From NCBI RefSeq assembly GCF_023159225.1, contig NC_063162.1, positions 86,085,438 through 86,149,437 on the forward strand: a stretch of DNA of 64,000 nucleotides, read 5' to 3'. Both the position numbers and the translations under genes were made by a program. This DNA is from Perognathus longimembris pacificus. Lineage: Eukaryota; Chordata; Mammalia; Rodentia; Heteromyidae. Shown piece after piece: positions 55,150 through 63,810 of the stretch. How positions within the stretch are numbered: the stretch's first letter is position 1; every line of letters begins with the position of its first letter. The notes under the pieces were generated by a model that saw only the letters and a list, made by a program, of their open reading frames with translations, was not told the DNA's origin and ran no database searches.

Positions 55150-55209
<60 letters not shown>

Positions 55210-55211
55210 TT
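55148..55211. repeat. (TTTC)n microsatellite
   Basis: About 16 TTTC units forming the tail of the antisense SINE that follows. Confidence 0.95.
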
Positions 55212-55314
55212 TTGTTTTTTGCTCATCATGGGACTTGAACTCTGGGCCTATGCACTTTCCTGGAGCTTTTTTTGCTCGTGGCTAGCACTCTTCCACTTGA
55301 GCCACAGCTCCACT

Positions 55315-55618
55315 TTGAAAGAATCCGTCTGAACCATTCCCAGGAACCACTCGGAGATAGTCACAGACAGGAGAAGAAGGTTTATAAGGAGGTTTATTAG
55401 TGGGGCCATATCTCCCATGGGAGAGGGAGCAATGTGGTGTCTGCACCTTATCCAGGTGGTCGCTTGTGTAACCCTGGGGCTAGAAGAGAAGCAAATATGT
55501 CTGAGGGGTGAGTGGGAGTGGCCAGTCATAGCTCTAGGGCAAGGAGTTCAGGTCTAGGGAGTTCAGTTCTGGAGCTGGGGGCTAGTGGGAGGGAAGAGGA
55601 CCTGAGGTGGGGGAAATG
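55315..55618 (-). mobile_element. Candidate LTR inserted in a SINE
   Basis: About 300 bp, plus-strand TGAAAGAATCC...GCTAACA; antisense AATAAACC signal near 55394. Clean interruption of a SINE supports an insertion, but no target duplication is clear. Confidence 0.45.
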
Positions 55619-55657
55619 CTAACACATCCATGATTAATTAGGGATAAAAGTTTCTTG

Positions 55658-55866
55658 GGGGCTGGGAATATGGCCCTGTGGCAAAGTGCTCTCCTCATAT
55701 ACATGAAGCCCTGGGTTCAATTCCTTAGCACCACATATATAGAAAAAGCTGGGACCATAGCACTGTGGTTCAAGTGGTGGAGTGCTAGCCTTGAGCAAAA
55801 AGAAGCTCAGGGACAGTGCTCAGGCCCTGAGTTCAAGCCCCAAAACTGGCAAAAAAAAAAAAAAAC
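55658..55866 (+). mobile_element. IDL-Geo SINE
   Basis: Complete. AAAAGTTTCTTGG flanks both sides. Confidence 0.9.
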
Positions 55867-56019
55867 AAAAGTTTCTTGGACTTTCCTGCCCAAGTTGATT
55901 TTGAACCATGACCCTCAGATCTTAGCCTCCCGAGTAGTTAGGATCACAGGCATGAGCCACTAGCACCCAGCTTATCCATTTCTTCAATTGTTCCAATTGA
56001 TTGAGATATGTGTTCAAAT

Positions 56020-56449
56020 TGAAGTGCCAGACTTTGAAGTCAGGCCCCACTTTACCACGTGAACCCCACTTTACCACATGAACCTGAGATAAGCAGGCCC
56101 TGTGAGCAGACCCAGGATAAGCCCATTAGGGCCCAGTCGGTCTAGAACTCTAACCGCTGGGAATGCTTAACTCTGACCACCCCTGGGGTGCCTCGAACCC
56201 TGAGCCAATCAGATTTGTACCTGTGTCCTAATCTTGCTTGCTTGAACACCTGATTGTTGTAACCTTGTTCTTTGCCTTAAGCCCTGTGTAATCACAGCTC
56301 GAGGCTCCCTCCTAACCTCCGCTGTGTTGGTGGGTAGGACGAGGCCCGAGTTGCAGCTCGCTTAAATAAAGCCTTGCCTTGCTTTTGCATTTTGGAATGT
56401 CTGAGTCTCAGTGGTCTTCTTGGTGGTGGTCTTGCGACTTGGCACAACA
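56020..56449 (+). mobile_element. Solo LTR, family D
   Basis: TGAAGTGCCAG ... CTTGGCACAACA, 430 bp. Perfect 4-bp target duplication AAAT at 56016-56019 and 56450-56453. AATAAAGCC in the R region near 56366. Confidence 0.9.
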
Positions 56450-56633
56450 AAATATTTTCCAATCCACTGAACTTTGTCTTTTTAAATTTAGGTCTTTTCT
56501 CTTTTTCTTTTAGTTAGCTTGGTTTTATCACCCTTTTTATTTAAAAATGTTATTTGGGGGAGAGGGTAAGAGAGAGGGGAGGGGTGGGAAAAATGAGGGA
56601 GGAGGTAACAAGTTGAACAAGAAATGTACTCAT

Positions 56634-56736
56634 GGGCTGGGATGTAGCTCAGTGGCAAAGTGCTTGCCTAGCAAGTGGAACATCCTGGGTTCAATCCCCA
56701 GTACCAAAAAAGAAAAGAAAAGAAAAGAAAATACAG
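56634..56736 (+). mobile_element. Simple ID SINE
   Basis: Monomeric tRNA-like element (GGGCTGGGATGTAGCTCAGT to TCAATCCCCAGTACC) with an (AAAAG)n tail and no Geo module. Confidence 0.85.
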
Positions 56737-56746
56737 TTAAAGAAAT

Positions 56747-57180
56747 TGAAGTGTCAGACTTTGAAGTCAGGTCCCACTTTACCACGTGAACCCCACTTTA
56801 CCACGTGAACCTGAGATAAGCAGACCCTGTGAGCAGACCCAGGATAAGCCCATTAGGGCCCAGTCGGTCTAGAACTCTAACCGCTGGGAATGCTTAACTC
56901 TGACCACCCCTGGGGTGCCTCGAACACTGAGCCAATCAGATTTGTACCTGTGTCCTAATCTTGCTTGCTTGAACACCTGATTGTTGTAACTTTGTTTTTT
57001 GGCCTTTATAAGCTCTGAATAAGCGCAGCTCAAGGCTTCCTCCTAACCTCCGCTGTGTCAGTGGGTAGGACAAGGCCCGAGTTGCAGCTCATTTGAATAA
57101 AGCCTTGCCTTGCTTTTGCATTTCGGAATGTCTGAATCTGGGTGGTCTTCTTGGTGGTGGTTTCGCGACTTGGCACAACA
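56747..57180 (+). mobile_element. Solo LTR, family D
   Basis: 434 bp, TGAAGTGTCAG ... CTTGGCACAACA, with its own AAAT target duplication at 56743-56746 and 57181-57184. TTTATAAG near 57004 and AATAAAGCC near 57096. Confidence 0.9.
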
Positions 57181-57421
57181 AAATGTACTCACTGCCTTAC
57201 ATATGAATCTGTAACCCCTCTGTACCACACTTCAACAATAAAGAAAAAAGTTTAATTAAAAAGTTTTAATTTTTTGTTCATTGTTTATACTGTTCATTTG
57301 GTCTCTATTTCTTCTTTCTATCTCTTTCCATTTACTAATTTGGAGGTTGGCTTGCTCTCGTTTTTCTTTGTTTTGGGGTTTTTGTTTGTTTGTTTTTTGG
57401 TGGTTTTTTGTTTTTTGTTTT

Positions 57422-57611
57422 TTGCCAGTCCTGGGGCTTGAACTCAGGGCCTGAGCACTGTCCCTGGTTTCTTTTTGCTCAAGGCTAGCATTCTACCACT
57501 TGAGCCACTGTGCCACTTCCAGCTTTTTCTACATATGTGGTGCTGAGGAATCGAACCCAGGGCTTCATGTATACGAGGTGAGCACTTTACCACTGGGCCA
57601 TATTCCCAGCC
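57422..57611 (-). mobile_element. IDL-Geo SINE
   Basis: Antisense. Target duplication CTTGCTCTCGTTTTTCT before the T-tail (about 57350-57366) and at 57613-57629. Confidence 0.9.
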
Positions 57612-57774
57612 CTTGCTCTCGTTTTTCTAAGAGCAGTACACCATTAGGTCATTTGAGATTTCTTATTTTTTATGGTAAATACTCACACTTGCATACTTCC
57701 TTATTAGACTGCCCTTGGTATATCCCACAAGTTCTGGCATGTTCTATGTTTATTTTCATTTGATTCTAGAGAGT

Positions 57775-58015
57775 TCTTTTTTTCAGTTGTGGAGCTTGAA
57801 CTCAGGGCCTGGGCATGGTCCCTGAGCTTTTATGCTCAAAGATAGCACTCTACCACTTTGAGCCACAGCTCCACTTCTGATTTTCTGGTGGTTAATTGGA
57901 GATAAATATGTCAATGACTTGCCTGCCCAGGCAGGCTTTGAACCATACTCCTCAGATCTCAACCTCCTGAATTGGTAGGATTACAGGCATGAGCCACCAG
58001 TGCCTGGCTTCCAGG
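57775..58015 (-). mobile_element. 7SL-head/Geo-tail SINE
   Basis: Antisense full copy. Confidence 0.75.
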
Positions 58016-58134
58016 GATTTTTTACTTCCTCCATGATTTCCTTAGCTACCAACTGATCCTTCAAATGTATATTGTTAAATCTGATGTTATTGCAAAAATT
58101 TCTGTAGTTTCCTTTCAATAACTTATTTCAAGCC

Positions 58135-58352
58135 ACGGGCTGGTGACTCATGCCTGTAATCCTAAACTACTCAGGAGGCTGAGATCTGAGGATCTTGTTT
58201 TAAAGCCAGCTCAGCAGGAAAGTGAGACTCTTACATCCGATTAATCACCAGAAAACCAGAAGCGATGCTGTGGCTCAAGTGGTAAGAGCTCTGAGTTGAA
58301 GAACTCAGGGATAGTGTCCAGGCTCAGAGTTCAAACTGCATGACCAATAAAA
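58135..58352 (+). mobile_element. 7SL-head/Geo-tail SINE
   Basis: Sense full copy ending in an A/T-rich tail. Confidence 0.75.
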
Positions 58353-58399
58353 AAAAATTTTTTTTCATTTTTTTTCTTGTATTTGTTAAGACTCGCTTC

Positions 58400-58627
58400 T
58401 TTTGCCAGTCCTGGGGCTTGAACTTGAACTCAGGGCCTGGGCACTGTCCCTGAGCTTCTTTTGTTCAAGGCTAATTCACTACTACTTCAGCCACAGCATT
58501 ACTTCCAGATTTTTCTGAGTAGTTTACTGGAGATAAGAGTCTCATGGGCTTTCCTGTTTAGGCTGGCTTCAAACTTCAATCTTCAGATCTCAACCTCCAG
58601 AGTAGCCGGGATTACAGGCTGGCAAGA
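58400..58627 (-). mobile_element. 7SL-head/Geo-tail SINE
   Basis: Antisense; inverted relative to the preceding copy and about 50 bp from it. Confidence 0.75.
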
Positions 58628-58732
58628 TTTGCTTTTATGACTTACCATGTAATATATATCTTGGGGAAGGTTCCATAAGCTGCTAAGAAGAATGTGTAAC
58701 TGGTAAAATATTCTGTATTTTTTTCATCTTTT

Positions 58733-58812
58733 CTTTTTTGGTACTGGAGATTGAACCCAGGACATTGTGGTTGCTAGGCAAGTGCTTTGCCACTGAGCTA
58801 CATCCAGCCCTG
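58733..58812 (-). mobile_element. Simple ID SINE
   Basis: Antisense monomer: GGTACTGGAGATTGAACCCA to ACTGAGCTACATCCAG. Confidence 0.75.
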
Positions 58813-58897
58813 GTAGAATATTCTATAGATATTAAGTTCATTTTCTCTATGATACAGTTGAAATCTGGAGTTCCTGTGTTGATCTTTTTTTTTTTTT

Positions 58898-59091
58898 TTG
58901 CCAGTCCTGGGCCTTGGACTCAGGGCCTGAGCACTGTCCCTGGCTTCTTCCCGCTCAAGGCTAGCACTCTGCCACTTGAGCCACAGCGCCGCTTCTGGCC
59001 GTTTTCTGTATATGTGGTGCTGGGGAATCGAACCTAGGGCCTCGTGTATCCGAGGCAGGCACTCTTGCCACTAGGCTATATCCCCAGCCCC
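58898..59091 (-). mobile_element. IDL-Geo SINE (young subfamily)
   Basis: Antisense. CCTGTGTTGATCTTTTT flanks both sides (about 58873-58889 and 59091-59107). CTCGTGTATCCGAGG diagnostic. Confidence 0.95.
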
Positions 59092-59142
59092 CTGTGTTGA
59101 TCTTTTTGTGATAGGATGCTCTAGATTGCATCATCATTATTT

Positions 59143-59326
59143 TGTCAGTCCTGCGGCTTGAACTCAGGGCCTGGACACTGTCCCTGAACTTCTTTTGGCT
59201 AGTACTCTACCACTTGAGCCACAGAGCCACTTCTAGTTTTTATGTTAATATGGTACTGAGAAATCGAACCCAGGGCTTCATGCATGCTAGGTAAGTGCTC
59301 TTCCACTAAGCAACATTCCCAGTCCT
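59143..59326 (-). mobile_element. IDL-Geo SINE (older)
   Basis: Antisense, diverged, small deletion in Geo. Confidence 0.8.
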
Positions 59327-59728
59327 GCTCACATCATTATTATTCCTTATTTCTCAATCCATAAATATAGATGAGTCCTATCCTGTCATAAAGGAAGATA
59401 CATTGTGACACAATTTCCACAGTAGATTTAAGATTTGCAGAGAGTATGAGATTATCTTGTGGCTGTTAGTTTGTCATTACCAGGTTTATCTGCTTCAGTA
59501 GTTGTGGCTTTGGCTTCCCTTCCCTACCACAGAGCTAGGGCTAGAGCTTAGGGATGTTTCCTACTTTTTCCTGCATGACCTTTGTTTCATAATGTGTTTC
59601 AATGTGGTTTTGTTGTTGTTGTTTCTGATTCCTAATGCTTTTTATCTCTTTCACCTTTATTGTCCTGACTCATTCATGGGGTCACACTGAGAATGCATCT
59701 AATTCACAACCTTGCTTCTTGTCCTTTA

Positions 59729-59771
<43 letters not shown>

Positions 59772-60129
59772 CGAAATTTGAAACTTGTGAGTGGGTTGCA
59801 GATGTCCCAGCAATACTACAGGCTGATGTTTGCCTTTTCAGAAGTTATGAGTTCCTTGGGAGCAGAAACTGTGCACGTGAAGTGAGGTAGCTCTATATAC
59901 CATGTTCTCACAGATGCAAGTCCTCAATAAAGACACCTTTGGAAGAGTGAGGAAAGGCACAAAGGGAGAAAAGGGAGAAGCAAGCTAACCGCACATCCTT
60001 TTGCTAGGCAGGCATTCTACCACTGAGTACCTAGTCCATTCTGCTTTAGTTATTGTTTTGGAAAGGATCTTATAGATTGCTTTTTCTTTTTTCCTGGGCT
60101 AGGGAACTGACACTTGATCCTTCTATTGT
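59327..60129. other. Unassigned sequence with (CA)n
   Basis: (CA)20-like tract at 59730-59769 and an ID scrap near 59998-60035 (GCTAGGCAGGCATTCTACCA). Otherwise unrecognised. Confidence 0.45.
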
Positions 60130-60455
60130 TGTAGGGAGTACAGCTGACCCAATCTTGACTAGGGAAAGATGGTAGGAAATGTTGGGGGGAGTAGATTAGG
60201 TCAACCTGATCCCCAAATTCTGCTTCTGTAAATGGCTTGCTTGTTTGTTGCTTGCTCTACCCCCTGCGTCAAGCCCCTACATCTGTGCTACGCTTTTACC
60301 TTTATAAATCTCAATTTGAGGACTGCTTGGGGTCATGGAGGCAGCTCCCGAGTCTGCACTGTGTCCCTGGCCAGTTAGTTCACTTTATGATTTCCCAATA
60401 AACCCATCTTTTTGCTTGAGACTGAGTGGTAGACTCTTGGAGGGACCCTGTAACA
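60130..60455 (+). mobile_element. LTR, family C, 5' LTR of a truncated ERV
   Basis: Starts TGTAGGGAG, TTTATAAATC near 60301, AATAAACCC near 60399, ends CCCTGTAACA. Same family as 294-750 in U3; its R-U5 matches family A. Directly followed by a primer binding site, so it was a 5' LTR, but the interior is lost after about 60490. Confidence 0.75.
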
Positions 60456-60456
60456 C

Positions 60457-60474
60457 TGGTTCCCTGACCAGGAA
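60457..60474 (+). other. Retroviral primer binding site, tRNA-Glu type
   Basis: TGGTTCCCTGACCAGGAA, one base after the LTR end. It pairs with the 3' end of tRNA-Glu(CUC) at 17 of 18 positions as I recall that tRNA. Confidence 0.65.
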
Positions 60475-60517
60475 GAGTCCTTAACCACCTTTTTTGGGGG
60501 GCAGGGGGAGGGAAGAC

Positions 60518-60567
60518 ACCTCGGTCTCGGTGGTCTTCTTGGTGGTGGTTTCGCAACTTGGCACAAC
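60518..60567 (+). mobile_element. LTR family D 3' fragment
   Basis: Last 50 bp of a family-D LTR (TCTCGGTGGTCTTCTTGG to CTTGGCACAACA). Confidence 0.7.
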
Positions 60568-60887
60568 ACTAACAACTAGCTAAAGTTAACAAATTGAAGT
60601 TGTGAGGTGATCCTGGCTAAAGTTGGCCTAAGATAGTCAGGCCACCTGGTGGGCTAAGAGATCAGCCTCAGGTAACTGCCCTTCTTCCAACTGAAGGTAC
60701 TTAAAGGGTCAATTGATGTGTAAAATATACTAGTAAATTGGGCTAGAGTCAAGTGCTGTCTGTGGGCTGGGTCTTGCTCCAGGGAACTCCCAGCTTTCTC
60801 CGGGATGAAGGGTTATCGGCATGATGTAGGAATGGGTCAGCTTAAACTCAAAAAGTCAAGTTTGGATGTTACCAAAAGTCTAAAAGG

Positions 60888-61090
60888 GGGCTGGGGATAT
60901 AGCCTAGTGGCAAGAGTGCCTGCCTCGGATACACGAGGCCCTAGGTTCGATTCCCCAGCACCACATATACAGAAAACGGCCAGAAGTGGCGCTGTGGCTC
61001 AAGTGGCAGAGTGCTAGCCTTGAGCGGGAAGAAGCCAGGGACAGTGCTCAGGCCCTGAGTCCAAGGCCCAAGACTGTCCAAAAAAAAAAA
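60888..61090 (+). mobile_element. IDL-Geo SINE (young subfamily)
   Basis: Complete. AAAAGTCTAAAAGG flanks both sides (about 60874-60887 and 61087-61100). Confidence 0.95.
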
Positions 61091-61141
61091 GTCTAAAAGG
61101 ATATTGCATTGTCTTAAAGAGAAACAACATTTAAAGATTTC

Positions 61142-61171
61142 TGGCCTGGTGGCAAGAGAGCTTGCCTCGTA
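61142..61171 (+). mobile_element. IDL head fragment cut by a provirus
   Basis: GGCCTGGTGGCAAGAGAGCT to CTCGTA, then the provirus LTR begins. The rest of the SINE is expected beyond the window, past the other LTR. Confidence 0.6.
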
Positions 61172-61479
61172 TGTTGTGCCAAGTTGCAAGACCACCCCCA
61201 AGAAGACCACCGAGATTCAGACACTCCGAAATGCAAAAGCAAGGCAAGGCTTTATTTAACGAGCTGCCAACTCGGGCCTCGTCCTACCCACCGACACAGC
61301 GGAGGTTAGGAGGAAGCCCCGAGCTGTGATTACACAGGGCTTATAAAGGCAAAGAACAAGGTTACAACAATCAGCTGTGCAAGCAAGATTAGAACACAGG
61401 TACAAATCTGATTGGCTCAGGGTTCGATTCTAAAATGGGGTTCACATGGTGGGGCCTGACTTCAAAGTCTGGCACCTCA
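61172..61479 (-). mobile_element. 3' LTR of the provirus, family D
   Basis: Plus-strand TGTTGTGCCAAGTTGC ... CTGGCACCTCA. Same family as the solo LTRs at 16080, 48746, 56020 and 56747, with a shorter U3. TTTATTTAA (antisense AATAAA) near 61251. Confidence 0.9.
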
Positions 61480-61497
61480 TTTCCCCCTTTTTCTTTT
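61480..61497 (-). promoter_or_regulatory. Polypurine tract
   Basis: Minus strand AAAAGAAAAAGGGGGAAA immediately before the 3' LTR. It is the plus-strand DNA primer site in retroviral reverse transcription. Confidence 0.85.
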
Positions 61498-62103
61498 TGG
61501 TACCTTGGGAGCCAATCAGGGCTCCATTCTGTCCATTTCAATGGCTTGCATGTCTAGGGGATGATATAGAGGTAAGGCCATGGGCCAGTAGGGCCCAATG
61601 TAGTAACCAAAGGGCCTGTCACCATTTCTTACAAGAATATTCTCTGTACCTCTGTTCTGCATGTCTCTAGTTTATCCTGCCTCATCTTCCCAAAAACAAC
61701 TCTGGTCCCTTGGTTTTAAAGGGGGGCTGATGGGTGTAGATCATCCATCTTCTGTAACTTCTTCAGGCTGACTCAGGGGCGTTGACCTTACCTAGCCAGG
61801 AACCTATAACTTTAGTCTACTTTTCCAAGGGACTGAAGGATTACTGCAAACTGAAAATTAACTTTCAGCTATACAGACTTACCATTAGCTCTATAGTGTT
61901 TAGTATCCAAATGTAAGCAACAAAATAATACATAAACTTCTCAACTGTGCTCTAAGGGTCGGGTGGCTATAGCCGTATTCCTGAGCAAGCCCAAAACTAC
62001 CTAAAATAAGGGGGTCACCTCACTTTGGAGTGAGCTGCCAAAATAACATCAACGCTATCCAGGGTAGTAAGGAAAGAAGGCAAAAAGAAAATTATAACAA
62101 TAT
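61498..62103 (-). other. Non-coding stretch between pol and the polypurine tract
   Basis: About 600 bp where a simple gammaretrovirus would have env. No long frame in the right orientation and no envelope-like motif. Confidence 0.7.
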
Positions 62104-63810
62104 TCAGTCTAACTTTCTTTTCTTGAGGCGAAGGCGAAGCGGCTGAGTTGGGTGCTTGGAGACCTCCCATGTTCCATCACGGTAGTTGTCATCCAGGGCA
62201 AAGGGGTCAGCTGGCCTGGCGTGGGAGCAATGGACCCAAGTGGTGACGCCATCTACCTTAAGGGCGGTGGGAGTAGTCAGTAGCACCACGTAGGGTCCCT
62301 TCCATCGTGGTTCTAAGGATTTGGGGTTATGCCTCCGGACGAACACCCAATCTCCTGGCCTGAATAAATGGGGGGTAGGGACAGAAGCAGAATCATATAA
62401 TGCCTTGAGTTGGGGCCACATTTTCTTGTGCACGAGCTGCAAATAATCAAGTTTACACAAAAATTCAGTATCATCCAAATCAGCGAGCAATTCAGTCTGA
62501 AGGCTAGGGATAATGGGCGGAGGGTACCCATACATTATTTCAAAAGGAGTAAAGCCAAGTTGATAGGGAGAATTTCTTACCCTAAGTAGAGCAAAAGGAA
62601 GGAGTGACACCCAGTCTGCACCAGTCTCTAAGGCCAATTTAGTTAAGGTCTCTTTTAGAGTCCAATTCATTCTCTCTACCTGTCCTGAACTCTGGGGTCT
62701 ACAAGCACAATGCAATTTCCAATCCGTCCCCAGTGCAGCGGCTATTCCCTGACTTACTTTTGAAACGAAAGCCGGTCCGTTGTCCGACCCAATGGTGGAT
62801 GGGAAGCCATACCTGGGTAGGATTTCTTCCAGGATCTTCTTAGCTACTATATTCGCAGTTTCATGCTTTGTTGGATAGGCTTCCACCCATCCTGAAAAGG
62901 TGTCTACAAAAACTAGCAAATATTTGTATCCAAATTTTCCAGGTTTGATTTTTGTGAAATCTACTTCCCAATACACGCCTGGCCTATCCCCACGGAGGCG
63001 AGCTCCTTTAGTAACTTGTTGATTGGGGGCATTGGTAAGCTGACAGGCCTTGCAATTTTTAACAATATTTTCAATAAGTTGATCTCCTTGTCTAATTTTT
63101 ACTTTGGAATGTCGGAGCAAGTCCTGCATTCTTCGGGTTCCCATGTGAGAAGCTCGGTGGATTCTTTTAAGGATCCCCTTACCCAGCCTTTGTGGCAAGA
63201 TAAGTTTCCCTTCACCAGTTTTCCACCAGTCATCGTTTCCTTCTCTGTCCAGGGTTTTGTGGGTCATGGGAATTTTTTTTATCCACTCCAAGTCTTCCTG
63301 GGAATACTGGGGTACAGGAGGCAAAGCTCGTGGTCCTGGGTCTACTAGAGTCAATACTTCTGCTCTGGGCTGGAGGGCTGCTTCCTTAGCTGCCTGGTCA
63401 GCCAGATTATTCCCTCTAGTCACCGAATCAACTCCCTTTTGATGACTCGGGCAATGCATAATGGCAATCTTTGCTGGTTCCCATAGGGCCCGGATGAGGC
63501 TTAAAATCTCCTGTCTGTTTTTAATGGCCTTTCCTTCAGCTGTCAGTAGCCCCCTTTCTTGGTAAATGGCTCCATGGATGTGTACAGTGGCAAAAGCGTA
63601 CCGGCTGTCCGTATAGATATTTAGTCTCATTCCTTTTCCCATCTGTAAAGCTTTTGTTAGTGCCACTAGTTCTGCTCTTTGTGCAGAAGTCCCCTGAGGG
63701 AGTGCCTCTGCCCACAATATCTCAGTGTCCGTAGTAACCGCCGCACCCGCATACCTTTTTCCATCTTGAATGAAGCTGCTGCCATCGGAGAACCAGGTGT
63801 GCTCAGCATG
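62104..63810 (-). CDS. pol: Endogenous retroviral pol, RNase H and integrase portion (open)
   Basis: An uninterrupted frame on the minus strand; 537 codons from 63717 plus about 31 further codons up to a stop at 63811-63813. Counting from 63717: RNase H with E16 (AELVAL), D37 (YTDSRY) and D107 (NNLADQA); its first Asp (FSDGSS) lies upstream near 63785. Integrase zinc site H177-x3-H181 and C212-x2-C215. Catalytic triad D243 (EVDF), D302 (GSDNGP) and E338 (GQVERM), giving the D-x35-E spacing. C-terminal SH3-like domain with WKGPYVV. The sequence is close to murine-leukaemia-type gammaretroviruses. Two nonsense codons upstream prevent a full Pol, so this is annotated as a relic with an open 3' part. 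Confidence 0.9.
   Translation of the reverse strand, partial: HAEHTWFSDGSSFIQDGKRYAGAAVTTDTEILWAEALPQGTSAQRAELVALTKALQMGKGMRLNIYTDSRYAFATVHIHGAIYQERGLLTAEGKAIKNRQEILSLIRALWEPAKIAIMHCPSHQKGVDSVTRGNNLADQAAKEAALQPRAEVLTLVDPGPRALPPVPQYSQEDLEWIKKIPMTHKTLDREGNDDWWKTGEGKLILPQRLGKGILKRIHRASHMGTRRMQDLLRHSKVKIRQGDQLIENIVKNCKACQLTNAPNQQVTKGARLRGDRPGVYWEVDFTKIKPGKFGYKYLLVFVDTFSGWVEAYPTKHETANIVAKKILEEILPRYGFPSTIGSDNGPAFVSKVSQGIAAALGTDWKLHCACRPQSSGQVERMNWTLKETLTKLALETGADWVSLLPFALLRVRNSPYQLGFTPFEIMYGYPPPIIPSLQTELLADLDDTEFLCKLDYLQLVHKKMWPQLKALYDSASVPTPHLFRPGDWVFVRRHNPKSLEPRWKGPYVVLLTTPTALKVDGVTTWVHCSHARPADPFALDDNYRDGTWEVSKHPTQPLRLRLKKRKLD

Larger units (their letters stand above)
55213..55970 (-). mobile_element. 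7SL-head/Geo-tail SINE, doubly interrupted
   Basis: Geo tail at 55213-55317, then a foreign insert (about 55315-55618), then head pieces at 55630-55656 and 55868-55970, split again by an IDL-Geo SINE. Confidence 0.65.
56548..57262 (+). mobile_element. L1 3' end, interrupted by an ID and an LTR
   Basis: L1 3' UTR pieces at 56548-56633 and 57181-57262 (same subfamily as 9868-10015) enclose a nested ID SINE and a solo LTR. AAATGTACTCA occurs at both inner edges. Confidence 0.8.

Noticed and set aside
56634..56736. A functional tRNA-Ala gene
   Set aside because: It has tRNA-like boxes but an (AAAAG)n tail and disturbed stems; it is an ID SINE.
56020..57180. A provirus with a tiny interior between two family-D LTRs
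   Set aside because: Each LTR has its own AAAT duplication, and the interior is an L1 3' end plus an ID element.
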